Of a stretch of DNA of 64,000 nt, positions 8,220-16,024 are shown one piece after another. Positions within the stretch are counted from its first letter, which is position 1; every line of letters starts with the position of its first letter. The translations under genes were made by a program, and so were the position numbers. This stretch comes from PFJX01 sp031426815 (GTDB lineage: Bacteria > Pseudomonadota > Gammaproteobacteria > Burkholderiales > Thiobacillaceae), in assembly GCA_031426815.1 (NCBI GenBank), contig JASJPG010000011.1, positions 1-64,000 of the forward strand. The letters are read 5' to 3'. The notes under the pieces were generated by a model that did no database searches, was not told the origin of the DNA, and was given only the letters and a program-made list of their open reading frames with translations.

Positions 8220-9503
8220 TCATGCCTTCGGCTCCGTCTGCTCCAGCTCCAGCGCCGCCGCCAGCGCGGCGAGACGGGCGAGCACTCCGTAGGTGTAGAA
8301 GCGGTTGAGCGGGGCGTCCGGGCGCAGGCCGCAGTCGCAGAAACTGCCGATCTGGTCGAACGCGAGCGGCACGAAATGCATGCCGGCGGCGTTGAGGTTT
8401 TCGTCGATGCCGCGACTGGTATGGACGCGGTAGAAACCGCCGATGACGAAGTGGTCGATCATGTACACGACCGGTTCGGCGACGGCTTCGTTGATGCTCT
8501 CGAAGGTCGGTACGCCTTCCTGCACCAGCACCTGGGTGACTTCCAGGCCTTCCTTGACCACCGCCATCTTGTTGCGCTGCTTGCGGTTGAGATCGCGCAC
8601 GTCGTCGGCGGATTTCACCGTCATGATGCCCATGCCGTAGGTGCCGGCATCGGCTTTGACGATGACGAAGGGTTCTCGCTCGATGCCGTATTCGGCGTAT
8701 TTGGCACGGGTCTTGGCGAGCACTGCCTCGACATGCTCGGCCAGGCAGTCTTCGCCGACGCGGGCCTGGAAGTTCACCTCGCCGCAATAGGCGTGATACG
8801 GGTTGATCAGCCACGGGTCGATGCCGATGAGGCCGGCGAATTCGCGCGCGACCTGGTCATAGGCAGCGAAATGGTTCGATTTGCGCCGCGTCGCCCAGCC
8901 GGCGTGCAATGGCGGCAGCATGGTCTGGGACGGGTCGAGGCCATGCAGGATCGCCGGCGCGCCGGCGGAAAGATCGTTGTTGAGCAGGATCGAGCAGGGA
9001 TCGAAATCGGGCAGATGCAAGCGGTTGCCGTTGCGTTGCACCGGTTCCAGCGTTAGCTGGCCGCCATCCGGCAAATCGAGCGTAAGCGGTTCCTGCAGAT
9101 CCGGGATCAGGCTGCCGAAGCGCACGGTCAGGCCGGTCTTGCGGATGATGTCGGCCAGCGCGGCGACGTTCTGCAGGTAAAACAGGTTGCGCGTGTGGTT
9201 CTCCGGAATGATCAGGAAACGGCGTGCGTCGCCGCACATCTTTTCCACCGCGACCTGCGCCGCCTGCACCGCCAGCGGCATGAAATCCGGATTCAAGTTA
9301 TTGAAACCGCCGGGAAACAGGTTGGTGTCCACCGGCGCCAGCTTGAAGCCGGCGTTGCGCAGATCGACCGAACTGTAGAACGGCGCGGCGTGTTGCATCC
9401 ATTGGCGACGGAACCAGTGTTCGATGTCGGTCTGGGCATCGATGACGTGGCGTTCCAGGTCGAGCAAAGGGCCGGCAAGTGCGGTGGTGAGGTGAGGGAC
9501 CAT
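8220..9503 (-). CDS. gshA: Glutamate--cysteine ligase (proteobacterial GshA type)
   Basis: Catalyses the first step of glutathione synthesis, joining Glu and Cys. The 427-residue sequence matches the short betaproteobacterial/Acidithiobacillus GshA family (TIGR02049 type), not E. coli GshA: APVDTNLFPGGFNNLNPDF, FLIIPENHTRNLFYLQNVA, KADAGTYGMGIMTVKSADD, VVYMIDHFVIGGFYRVHT and FCDCGLRPDAPLNRFYTYG. Thirty-eight bases separate it from the downstream OLD-type gene. The 5' side carries a palindromic repeat toward mshN. It is the first gene of the gshA-OLD-gshB-apbE run. Confidence 0.93.
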   Translation of the reverse strand: MVPHLTTALAGPLLDLERHVIDAQTDIEHWFRRQWMQHAAPFYSSVDLRNAGFKLAPVDTNLFPGGFNNLNPDFMPLAVQAAQVAVEKMCGDARRFLIIPENHTRNLFYLQNVAALADIIRKTGLTVRFGSLIPDLQEPLTLDLPDGGQLTLEPVQRNGNRLHLPDFDPCSILLNNDLSAGAPAILHGLDPSQTMLPPLHAGWATRRKSNHFAAYDQVAREFAGLIGIDPWLINPYHAYCGEVNFQARVGEDCLAEHVEAVLAKTRAKYAEYGIEREPFVIVKADAGTYGMGIMTVKSADDVRDLNRKQRNKMAVVKEGLEVTQVLVQEGVPTFESINEAVAEPVVYMIDHFVIGGFYRVHTSRGIDENLNAAGMHFVPLAFDQIGSFCDCGLRPDAPLNRFYTYGVLARLAALAAALELEQTEPKA

Positions 9504-9543
9504 GGCGGATGCAAAAAGGTAGGTTAAGCCGAAGTTTAGTCGG

Positions 9544-9616
9544 GTAGGCGTTCCGCTTGCGGGCCGAATGTATCAGGGTGCTGTACCGGGTTCGGCCCGC
9601 AAGCGGGCCGCCTACC
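9544..9616. repeat. Palindromic repeat between gshA and mshN
   Basis: Arms 9553-9568 and 9591-9606 are perfectly complementary (CCGCTTGCGGGCCGAA and its complement). An outer pair, GTAGGCG (9544-9550) with CGCCTAC (9609-9615), extends the structure. It overlaps the last bases of mshN. Form and position suit a REP-like element that may also act as an RNA hairpin at the end of the msh operon. Confidence 0.7.
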
Positions 9617-10691
9617 TGGATGCGCCGAGTTCCCGGACTTTCTGCTGGGCGAATTCGCGCAGTTCATTGCTCAAACGGGTTTGCAGGGCGCGCTGGTAGG
9701 CGGCGCCGGCATCGGCTTTGGTTTCAGTTTTGCCATCGCCTTGTTCCAGCGCCACGGCGAGGCCGATCCACCAATTGCCTTGCGTCGGATTCAGCCGCAA
9801 GGCCTCGCGATAGGCCTGCGCGGCATCGTCGGTCTTGCCGAGTTTGGCCAGCGTGCCGGCATACAGGCCCCAGTTGGCGGCATCGGACCGTTTCGACAGA
9901 CTGGTTTTCAGGATCGCGGCGGCTTGCGCTGCGTCGCCGCGTTGCAGCTGCAGTTGCGCCAGGCTGCGCGCATACCAGGCATCGTTCGGCTGCTGCGCCA
10001 GACCCTCGCGCAGCAAGGTTTCCGCACGTGCGCCATCGCCCGCTTCCAGCACCAGCGCGATCAGGCTCTGGCGCGCCCCGGCATGGCTCGGATCCAGGCG
10101 TAATGCGCTTTCCAGCTTGTCCTGTGCGTCGTGGTTGCGGCCCTGTTCCTGCAGGCGGGTGGCTTGCCGCCAGGCGTCCTCGGCCAGAACCTGCGGCGTC
10201 AGGGGTTTGATTTCTTTAACAACTTGCGACTTGCTGGCTTCGGCTTGGCGTAACTCGGGTGGGCGCGGTTCGGGCAGGCGGGTATCGAGGCGCGGCTTCG
10301 CAGCGGGGATAACAGCATCCACAGCTTGCGTAGGGCGGAAAAGCGTAGCGCCTTCCGCCGAATGAGCGTGGATGGCGGCAGGCGCTACGCTTGAGTGTTG
10401 CCGTGGCGCTACGTCGCCGAGTTCTTGCGTCAGGCGCAACTGCGGCTCGGGTTCGGCTGGAATCGGCAACGGCGGCGAGATTTCCGCCGCGCGCGGTGCG
10501 GCAGCTGGCGGCAATTCTGGCTGCCACCACCAGGCGGTGACGGCCATGCCGGCAACGGCGGCCATCCCCAGCAACCAGGGCCAGCGCGGCGCGGCGTCAT
10601 CGCGCCGATTGACGGCAAACACGCCGGCCGGCGTGCTGGCGTTGGCGCCCTTGCGATCGAGATCCTTCAACACCTGATTGATGACGCTCAT
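9612..10691 (-). CDS. mshN: MSHA biogenesis protein MshN, TPR protein
   Basis: About 359 residues. The start ATG at 10691 is chosen because SVINQVLKDLDRKGAN is the MshN/GspB-like N-terminus and it overlaps the mshM stop by ATGA. A membrane helix follows (about 45-60), then a Pro/Glu/Ala-rich linker and tetratricopeptide repeats across the C-terminal half (LRLDPSHAGARQSL, YREALRLNPTQGNW). It is thought to anchor in the inner membrane and link the MshM ATPase to the periplasmic pilus machinery. It is the last gene of the msh run and is closed by a palindromic repeat. Confidence 0.85.
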   Translation of the reverse strand: MSVINQVLKDLDRKGANASTPAGVFAVNRRDDAAPRWPWLLGMAAVAGMAVTAWWWQPELPPAAAPRAAEISPPLPIPAEPEPQLRLTQELGDVAPRQHSSVAPAAIHAHSAEGATLFRPTQAVDAVIPAAKPRLDTRLPEPRPPELRQAEASKSQVVKEIKPLTPQVLAEDAWRQATRLQEQGRNHDAQDKLESALRLDPSHAGARQSLIALVLEAGDGARAETLLREGLAQQPNDAWYARSLAQLQLQRGDAAQAAAILKTSLSKRSDAANWGLYAGTLAKLGKTDDAAQAYREALRLNPTQGNWWIGLAVALEQGDGKTETKADAGAAYQRALQTRLSNELREFAQQKVRELGASR

Positions 10692-11530
10692 GCGGACCTC
10701 GACAAGTAGTCCCACCAGGCCAGGCGCGAACCCGGCGTGTCGCGCGCGGCCAGGCGGGCATGGCGCGGTTCGGCCTGCGCGCGGCCTTCGCCGTAGGCCA
10801 GCAGCAGGGATTTATGCGCCAGGATGTTGAGCAGCCGCGGCACGCCCTGGCTGAGGCGATGCAGCTTCTTGGCGGCGGCGGGCGTGAACAGCGGTCCGGC
10901 TGCGCCGGCCTGGTTGCCACGATGCGTCAGGTATACCGGCGTTTCCTGCGCGGCCAGCGGCGTGATGCGTTCATGGAAGGCGATGCGGCTGCGGATCTGG
11001 CGCACCGACGGATCGGCCAGGCGGATGTCGAGTTCGGGCTGGCCGAACAGCACGATCTGCAGCAACTTGCGCTTCTCGGTTTCCAGATTGGTGATCAGGC
11101 GCAACGCCTCCAGGCTTTCCAGCGGCATCGCCTGCGCCTCGTCGATCAGCGCGACGGCGGGCTTGCCGGCCTGGGCCAGTTCGAGCAGGCGCATTTCCAG
11201 CGCCTTGGTCAGGCCGTAGGCGAGGCTGCGTTTGACGTCGCCGCCGAGTTCGGCCAGCAAGGCCTGGTTCAACGCGGCCGGCGACAGATGCGGATTGGGC
11301 ACGTAGGCGGCGGCCCAGCCTTTGCTTTCCAGCCGATTGAGCAGATAGCGACAGAGCAGGGTTTTGCCGGAGCCGACTTCGCCGACGATCTTGATCAGCC
11401 CCTCGCCCGATTCCAGCGCCACCAGCAAGGTGTTGAGCGCCGCCTGAGCGCCGCCGCCGGGGAAGAAATAGCCGGTGTCGGGCGTCAGGCCGAAGGGAAA
11501 TTCCTTGAGACCGAAATGCGTGAGATACAC
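10688..11530 (-). CDS. mshM: MSHA biogenesis ATPase MshM (ExeA-like AAA)
   Basis: An AAA ATPase of the ExeA/GspA family. The start is taken as GTG at 11530, giving MYLTHFGLKEFPFGLTPDT, the canonical N-terminus. The frame is open further upstream but would run into mshL. Walker A is GEVGSGKTLL, Walker B is AVALIDEAQAMP, and sensor-like IVLFGQPELD follows. No Shine-Dalgarno is visible, so translational coupling with mshL (stop 10 bases upstream) is likely. It probably assists secretin assembly with MshN. Confidence 0.85.
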   Translation of the reverse strand: MYLTHFGLKEFPFGLTPDTGYFFPGGGAQAALNTLLVALESGEGLIKIVGEVGSGKTLLCRYLLNRLESKGWAAAYVPNPHLSPAALNQALLAELGGDVKRSLAYGLTKALEMRLLELAQAGKPAVALIDEAQAMPLESLEALRLITNLETEKRKLLQIVLFGQPELDIRLADPSVRQIRSRIAFHERITPLAAQETPVYLTHRGNQAGAAGPLFTPAAAKKLHRLSQGVPRLLNILAHKSLLLAYGEGRAQAEPRHARLAARDTPGSRLAWWDYLSRSA

Positions 11531-11540
11531 GTGGGTTGCG

Positions 11541-13295
11541 TTATTGACGTGTCGGCGCCGGCGTAAAGGACTGCAAACGCACGCTGGCATCGCGCACGCC
11601 TTCCATCCAGTCCGACTGCTGCTTGATCAAGGTCGGTTTGAGCAGGATCACCAGTTCCTGCTTCTGGCGGGTGGCGTTGGTGTTTTTGAAGAACCAGCCG
11701 AGTCCGGGAACTTCGCCCAGGCCGGGCACGCCGCTGCCGCTGTCGCGCGATTCGCGTTTCATCAGGCCGCCGATGGCAGCGATTTCGCCGTCTTTCAGGC
11801 GCACCACGCTGTCGGTTTCCGAGACGCTGCTTTTCGCCAGCGGCAGGCTGAACGGCTGGCCGCCGACGGTGACGGATTTGTCGTCGGTGACCACCTGGCT
11901 GACCGACGGATGCACATGCAGGATGATGTTGTCGGCATCGTCGATCTGCGGTGTCACGTCGAGCGCGATGCCGGAGAAGAACGGCTGCGTCGTGATGCTG
12001 GTCGAGGTGGTGGTGCCGGAACCGCCGCTGGTGGAGGGCGTGCTGGTGATTTCTGTAACGAAGAACTCGTCGGTGCCGACCTTGAGCACGGCCTTCTGGT
12101 TGTTGATCGCGGCGATGCGCGGGCTGGACAGCACTTGCACCTGGCCCTGGCCTTCGAGGAAATTGAGCAGTGCGGCAAAACTGCTGGTCTGGAAAGCGAG
12201 GCCGAAGACGCCGGCCGACGTCGTGCTGGCGGCGGCGGCAGCGGGCAAGCCGACGCCCAGCAGCGAAGCCATGTTGGAACCCGCAAGCGCGGCAGCGGGC
12301 ACCGGTAGTCCGCTGGTCGTCGCGCCCTTCGACCAATTGTGTTTGCCGTTATGGAAATGCGCCCAGTTGATGCCGGTCTGCGCGTTTTCGTTCAGTGTCA
12401 CTTCGATGATCTTGGCTTCGATCATGACCTGGCGCTCGACCTGGATGCGCGCGGCTTTCAGGTATTCGTTCACTTGCCGCTGTTCGACCGGCAGCGCGCG
12501 CACCATCAACATGCCGGTATGCGGGCTGACGCCGACGCTGCGCCCGCTCGGACAGTTGGCCGCCACCGCGGTCGGCCCTGCGGTCGGGCTGGCGGTCACC
12601 GTGCAGCCGACCAACATGCCGACGGAAGCCTGCAATTCGCCCCAGAAATCGCTCGCCACCGAAGTCGTCACGCGGCTGCTGTCGACTTGCGTGCTGGTGC
12701 CGCTGCCCGCCGCAGCAGAACCGCTGGAAGAGCTGGCACCGTTATCGGCGATCGAGCCGGAAATCACGCGCAATTCGGATTTGCCCTGGCGCAGCGAGGC
12801 CGGGTAGGCGATGGAATAGAAGCGGGTCTGCGTGGTCAGCGGCTGCACGAAGATGCGGTTGCCGTCGATGCGGTATTCGTAGCCGTACAGCTCGCGCAGC
12901 GCGTCCATCGCCTCGGGCACGGTCACGTCCTTCAGGTTGACCGTGATGCTGCCGGCGACTTCCGGGTGCAACAGCATGCTGTAGCGGGTGCCGGAGGCGA
13001 TGCCGAGAAACACCTGCTGCGCCGAGGCGGCATTCACCGCCAGATCGAAGCGCGCCTCGACCGATTGGCCGGCCGATTTCGGCAGTTCCAGCCGGGTTTG
13101 CGGCGCCAGCGCGGCCTCGACGGCGGCGGGCAGGGGTTTCGCCGCGGCGCTGGCTTGCGGGGCGGCAGCTTTGCGCAGTTCGTCCTGAATAGTCGGCAAC
13201 ACAGGCTTTTCCCTGACCTGGGCACAGCCGACCAGGATCAGCGCCAGGCAGGCGAGACCGCTCGAAAAGCGGGGAATGTTCAGCGTATTCATCAT
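11541..13295 (-). CDS. mshL: MSHA secretin MshL
   Basis: The outer-membrane channel for the pilus. The start at 13295 (ATGATG, GGAG five bases before) overlaps the mshK stop. The N-terminus is a lipoprotein signal (LALILVGCAQ). A secretin N-terminal domain has LRELYGYEYRIDGNRIFV. A Ser/Ala/Gly-rich low-complexity patch (SSSSGSAAAGSGTST) lies around residue 190. The C-terminal secretin domain has VMIEAKIIEVTLNENAQTG, VLSSPRIAAINNQKAVLKVG and VRLKDGEIAAIGGLMKRE. The length of about 584 residues fits. The secretin may need the MshM/MshN pair to multimerise. Confidence 0.93.
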   Translation of the reverse strand: MMNTLNIPRFSSGLACLALILVGCAQVREKPVLPTIQDELRKAAAPQASAAAKPLPAAVEAALAPQTRLELPKSAGQSVEARFDLAVNAASAQQVFLGIASGTRYSMLLHPEVAGSITVNLKDVTVPEAMDALRELYGYEYRIDGNRIFVQPLTTQTRFYSIAYPASLRQGKSELRVISGSIADNGASSSSGSAAAGSGTSTQVDSSRVTTSVASDFWGELQASVGMLVGCTVTASPTAGPTAVAANCPSGRSVGVSPHTGMLMVRALPVEQRQVNEYLKAARIQVERQVMIEAKIIEVTLNENAQTGINWAHFHNGKHNWSKGATTSGLPVPAAALAGSNMASLLGVGLPAAAAASTTSAGVFGLAFQTSSFAALLNFLEGQGQVQVLSSPRIAAINNQKAVLKVGTDEFFVTEITSTPSTSGGSGTTTSTSITTQPFFSGIALDVTPQIDDADNIILHVHPSVSQVVTDDKSVTVGGQPFSLPLAKSSVSETDSVVRLKDGEIAAIGGLMKRESRDSGSGVPGLGEVPGLGWFFKNTNATRQKQELVILLKPTLIKQQSDWMEGVRDASVRLQSFTPAPTRQ

Positions 13296-13702
13296 TTCTT
13301 CTCCGTGCGCGCGGCGGCGGGGGTCTTGCGTACATCTCCCGGCTTGACCGGTGTCTTGACGACTTCGGGCAACCATTTCAGCAACCGCATGCCGCCGCGG
13401 CGCTGGTCGGCGCCGGTGACGACGATCCAGACACCGTTTGCGTCGATCTTGCCGACCTTGCCGTCGGCGAGCGGGTCGCCCGGCCGCACGATCTGGCCGT
13501 CGACGACGGCATAAGGCTTGGCGCCCATCAAGAACAGACTCGATACCACCAGCGGAGCCGTTGGCGCGGCGGCCGGCGACGGGCTGTCGGCCTGTTCCGC
13601 GAAGCCGTCCGGCGGCCGCGTCGGGTCGAGGCTGTCGGCGGCGGCCGCCGCGGCCAGTTGCAGCAGAACGAAGAGACCGGCGAAGGTCAGACGGTCAACC
13701 AT
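13292..13702 (-). CDS. mshK: MSHA biogenesis protein MshK (PilP-like)
   Basis: 136 residues from the ATG at 13702, which sits inside the last codons of mshJ (16-bp overlap). A signal peptide or anchor (LTFAGLFVLLQLAAAAA) is followed by DSLDPTRPP, a linker rich in Ala, Pro and Ser, and a PilP/GspC-like HR domain (LVVSSLFLMGAKPYAVVDG, then GDPLADGKVGKIDANGVWI). These proteins link the inner-membrane PilN/PilO-like subunits to the secretin. The stop overlaps the start of mshL. The frame is open further upstream but is there a shadow of mshJ. Confidence 0.8.
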   Translation of the reverse strand: MVDRLTFAGLFVLLQLAAAAAADSLDPTRPPDGFAEQADSPSPAAAPTAPLVVSSLFLMGAKPYAVVDGQIVRPGDPLADGKVGKIDANGVWIVVTGADQRRGGMRLLKWLPEVVKTPVKPGDVRKTPAAARTEKK

Positions 13703-14364
13703 GTCCGCTCCAGGCTGAGGGTGTAGAGGGTCAGCGTCAGGCTGATCTCGGGATGCGCGCCGGCATCCAGTTCGGCGCGTGCCCAGTAAAAGCCGACCGG
13801 CAGATGTTCCAGGCTTGCCATGTAGCGGGTCAGCGCGGCATAGCTGCCGACCAGAGTCAGTTTGACGCCATGTTTGTAGAGCGGATTCGCCGCCGTTTCC
13901 TGCACTGCGGCCGGCTGCGTGCCGGATTTCGGCGCCTGGACGGGTTGGCCGACCGGTTCCGGCGCCAGCGTTTGCAGGCTGCCCAGGCGCAGGCCGGCTT
14001 GCTCGACCAGCATGCCTTGCAGCACGCGCACCATGTCTTTCGGGTCGACCATGCGTGCCTGCAGGCGGGCCGCGGTCTGCATGCGCGCATTCAAGTTCTG
14101 GCGGGCGTTTTCCAGGCGTTGTTGCGCAATCCGTGCGGGATCGGGCTGACTGGCGCGCAATACCAGCGCCTGTTCCGCCTCGGCCATCTGGCTTCGCGCC
14201 TGGGCGATCTTGTCCTGTTCCGCTTTGCGGGTACGCTCCTGCGGCGCCAGCAACAACGCATCCATGGCCGCCCAGATGCCGGCCAGCATCAAGACGAACA
14301 GGATGACCCGTTCGCGCAGGCTGAGGGCATCGACTTTCTGTAAAAGGTCGGTCACTGCTTTCAT
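13687..14364 (-). CDS. mshJ: MSHA biogenesis protein MshJ (PilO/GspM-like)
   Basis: A 225-residue bitopic inner-membrane protein. A short cytoplasmic N-terminus (VDALSLRERV) precedes one membrane helix (ILFVLMLAGIWAAMDALLLA), a coiled coil at about 45-110, and a periplasmic ferredoxin-like domain (GVKLTLVGSYAALTRYMASL, LPVGFYWARAELD) typical of PilO. It partners the PilN-like protein encoded just upstream (4-bp overlap) in the alignment complex. Confidence 0.85.
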   Translation of the reverse strand: MKAVTDLLQKVDALSLRERVILFVLMLAGIWAAMDALLLAPQERTRKAEQDKIAQARSQMAEAEQALVLRASQPDPARIAQQRLENARQNLNARMQTAARLQARMVDPKDMVRVLQGMLVEQAGLRLGSLQTLAPEPVGQPVQAPKSGTQPAAVQETAANPLYKHGVKLTLVGSYAALTRYMASLEHLPVGFYWARAELDAGAHPEISLTLTLYTLSLERTWLTV

Positions 14365-15065
14365 GGCGTGCTCCCCGCCTGGCGAACGTTTGTCGGACCG
14401 CTCGCAGCCGCTTCGGCCAGGCGGGCGCTGAGCGAAAACTCCAGGAAGCGCGGCGCTGGCGCGGCTTTGCCGGCTGCAGCGGCAGCCGGGCCTGCCGGCG
14501 CCGCCTCGCCTTGCGCCGGCGCACCGACTTCCAGCCCGGCGAAGGAGAGGCCGACGAACAGCGGTTCGCGACGCAGGTTGGCGATCAGACGTGCCGCGTC
14601 GGCGCCGGTCAGGGCGCGGCCGTGCAGGTCCAGGGCGCGGCCGCTATCGGCGATGGTCACGCCGGTCAGCCAGGCACCCGGGCTGGCCGCAGTGTTCACC
14701 GCGCGGGCCAGGGCGCTGAACTGCGCCGCATAGCCGGTTTCCGCACCCAGTTCGCCGCTGGCGATGGCATCCTGCGCCAGTTGCAGCGCGCGTACGCGGG
14801 TTTCCAGCGTTTGCGCCTCGGCAGCCACGGCGGGATCGACCTGGCGCGTACCCATCGCGGTGGCCTGCACCTGGCGCGTCACCGCTTCGGCACGCTGCAC
14901 GACCTGTTCGACCTGGCCGCGCAACTGGCGCAATTGCCAGCCATCCCAGGCGTACAGCGCCAGCAGGCCGAGTAGAAGGGTGCCGCCGCTCAACGCCAGC
15001 GCGCGCGCCGGCAAGACGACTTTGGGCGGACGGAATTCGGCTTGATAGAGGTTGATCTGTTTCAT
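14361..15065 (-). CDS. PilN-like MSHA biogenesis protein (MshI2 position)
   Basis: 234 residues. The N-terminus MKQINLYQAEFRPPK is the classic PilN motif that contacts the PilM-like protein. A single membrane helix follows (about 25-42), then a coiled coil (LRQLRGQVEQVVQRAEAVTRQ region) and a PilN-type periplasmic domain. The C-terminus is Ala/Pro-rich. It overlaps mshI and mshJ by 4 bp each. In Vibrio this position is called mshI2. I leave the symbol blank because naming varies. Confidence 0.82.
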   Translation of the reverse strand: MKQINLYQAEFRPPKVVLPARALALSGGTLLLGLLALYAWDGWQLRQLRGQVEQVVQRAEAVTRQVQATAMGTRQVDPAVAAEAQTLETRVRALQLAQDAIASGELGAETGYAAQFSALARAVNTAASPGAWLTGVTIADSGRALDLHGRALTGADAARLIANLRREPLFVGLSFAGLEVGAPAQGEAAPAGPAAAAAGKAAPAPRFLEFSLSARLAEAAASGPTNVRQAGSTP

Positions 15066-15964
15066 GGCGCCCTCCCCCGCAGGCTTGCACCGAGCAAATG
15101 GAAGGCGGCGTTCTGTACCTGCACGTCCTGCAATTGCGCCTGGCCGGCGAAATCGAACACCCGCGCCAGATCCAGATTTTCGGCACCGACCGGCAGATAT
15201 TCGCCGAGCCGGCGCAGCAACGCCGGCGCCGCCGCAACCGGCGCCAGGTACAGCTTGGCCAGCGGCAGCCAGGAATACTGGCGTTCGAAGTAGTCGACCG
15301 AACGCTGCACTTCCATCGCCACCTTGTCGAGCAGGGATTCGCCGGTCGCGCCGCGCCCTTCGATGCGGCGCGACATGATCAGGCTGGCGCCGAAGCTGAA
15401 GGTGAGCAGGCCGTTGTCGCCATCGAAATGCAGCACGGCGACGGCATAGTCGGCCGGGGTGATACGCATCGCCAGATTGTGCTGGGCGGTTTCGCGGATA
15501 TCGATCACATCGAGCGGCAAGCCGGCGTCGTGATACGGCTGCACCAGCGCGCGCACCGCCGTGGCCTGCGCCGCCACCACATACAGACTCGCCGGTCGCC
15601 CGCTGCCACCGGGGACGGGCACGTGGTCGAGCACCGCATCGTCGATATGGAAGCTGAGCAGATCCTTCACTTTCCAGCGGATCGCACTCCTGATTTCATC
15701 GTCCGGCACACTGGGCGCTTCCACCATCACGGTCTGATAGTGGTCCTGCCCGAGCAGGGCGATCAGCGGTGCATCCTTGATGCCGGCTTCCGCCGCGATC
15801 TGCTGCAGCAGATCGGCGGAGACCGGTGCATTTTCGCGTTGCACAAAGGCCAGCACGCGCGCCACGGCGCCATCGTCCTGCACCTGCAAGGCGGCGGCCC
15901 CACTCAGATAGGGCGACAACACGGCATGCTGGCGAGTTCGGGCGCGGGATTTGAACCAGTTCAT
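15062..15964 (-). CDS. mshI: MSHA biogenesis protein MshI (PilM-like)
   Basis: A 300-residue actin-like cytoplasmic subunit that binds the N-terminus of the PilN-like partner. Landmarks include LIALLGQDHYQTVMVEAP, DDEIRSAIRWKVKDLLSFH, VIDIRETAQHNLAMRI and YLPVGAENLDLARVFDF. It is the first gene of the I-to-N assembly block here, 60 bases downstream of mshQ. It is four-base-overlapped with the next gene. Confidence 0.87.
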   Translation of the reverse strand: MNWFKSRARTRQHAVLSPYLSGAAALQVQDDGAVARVLAFVQRENAPVSADLLQQIAAEAGIKDAPLIALLGQDHYQTVMVEAPSVPDDEIRSAIRWKVKDLLSFHIDDAVLDHVPVPGGSGRPASLYVVAAQATAVRALVQPYHDAGLPLDVIDIRETAQHNLAMRITPADYAVAVLHFDGDNGLLTFSFGASLIMSRRIEGRGATGESLLDKVAMEVQRSVDYFERQYSWLPLAKLYLAPVAAAPALLRRLGEYLPVGAENLDLARVFDFAGQAQLQDVQVQNAAFHLLGASLRGRAP

Positions 15965-16024
15965 AGGCTTGAGTCGGGTGGGTTCATGCGCTGCGCGAGA
16001 TTACTTCGATAAGCCATTGTCATG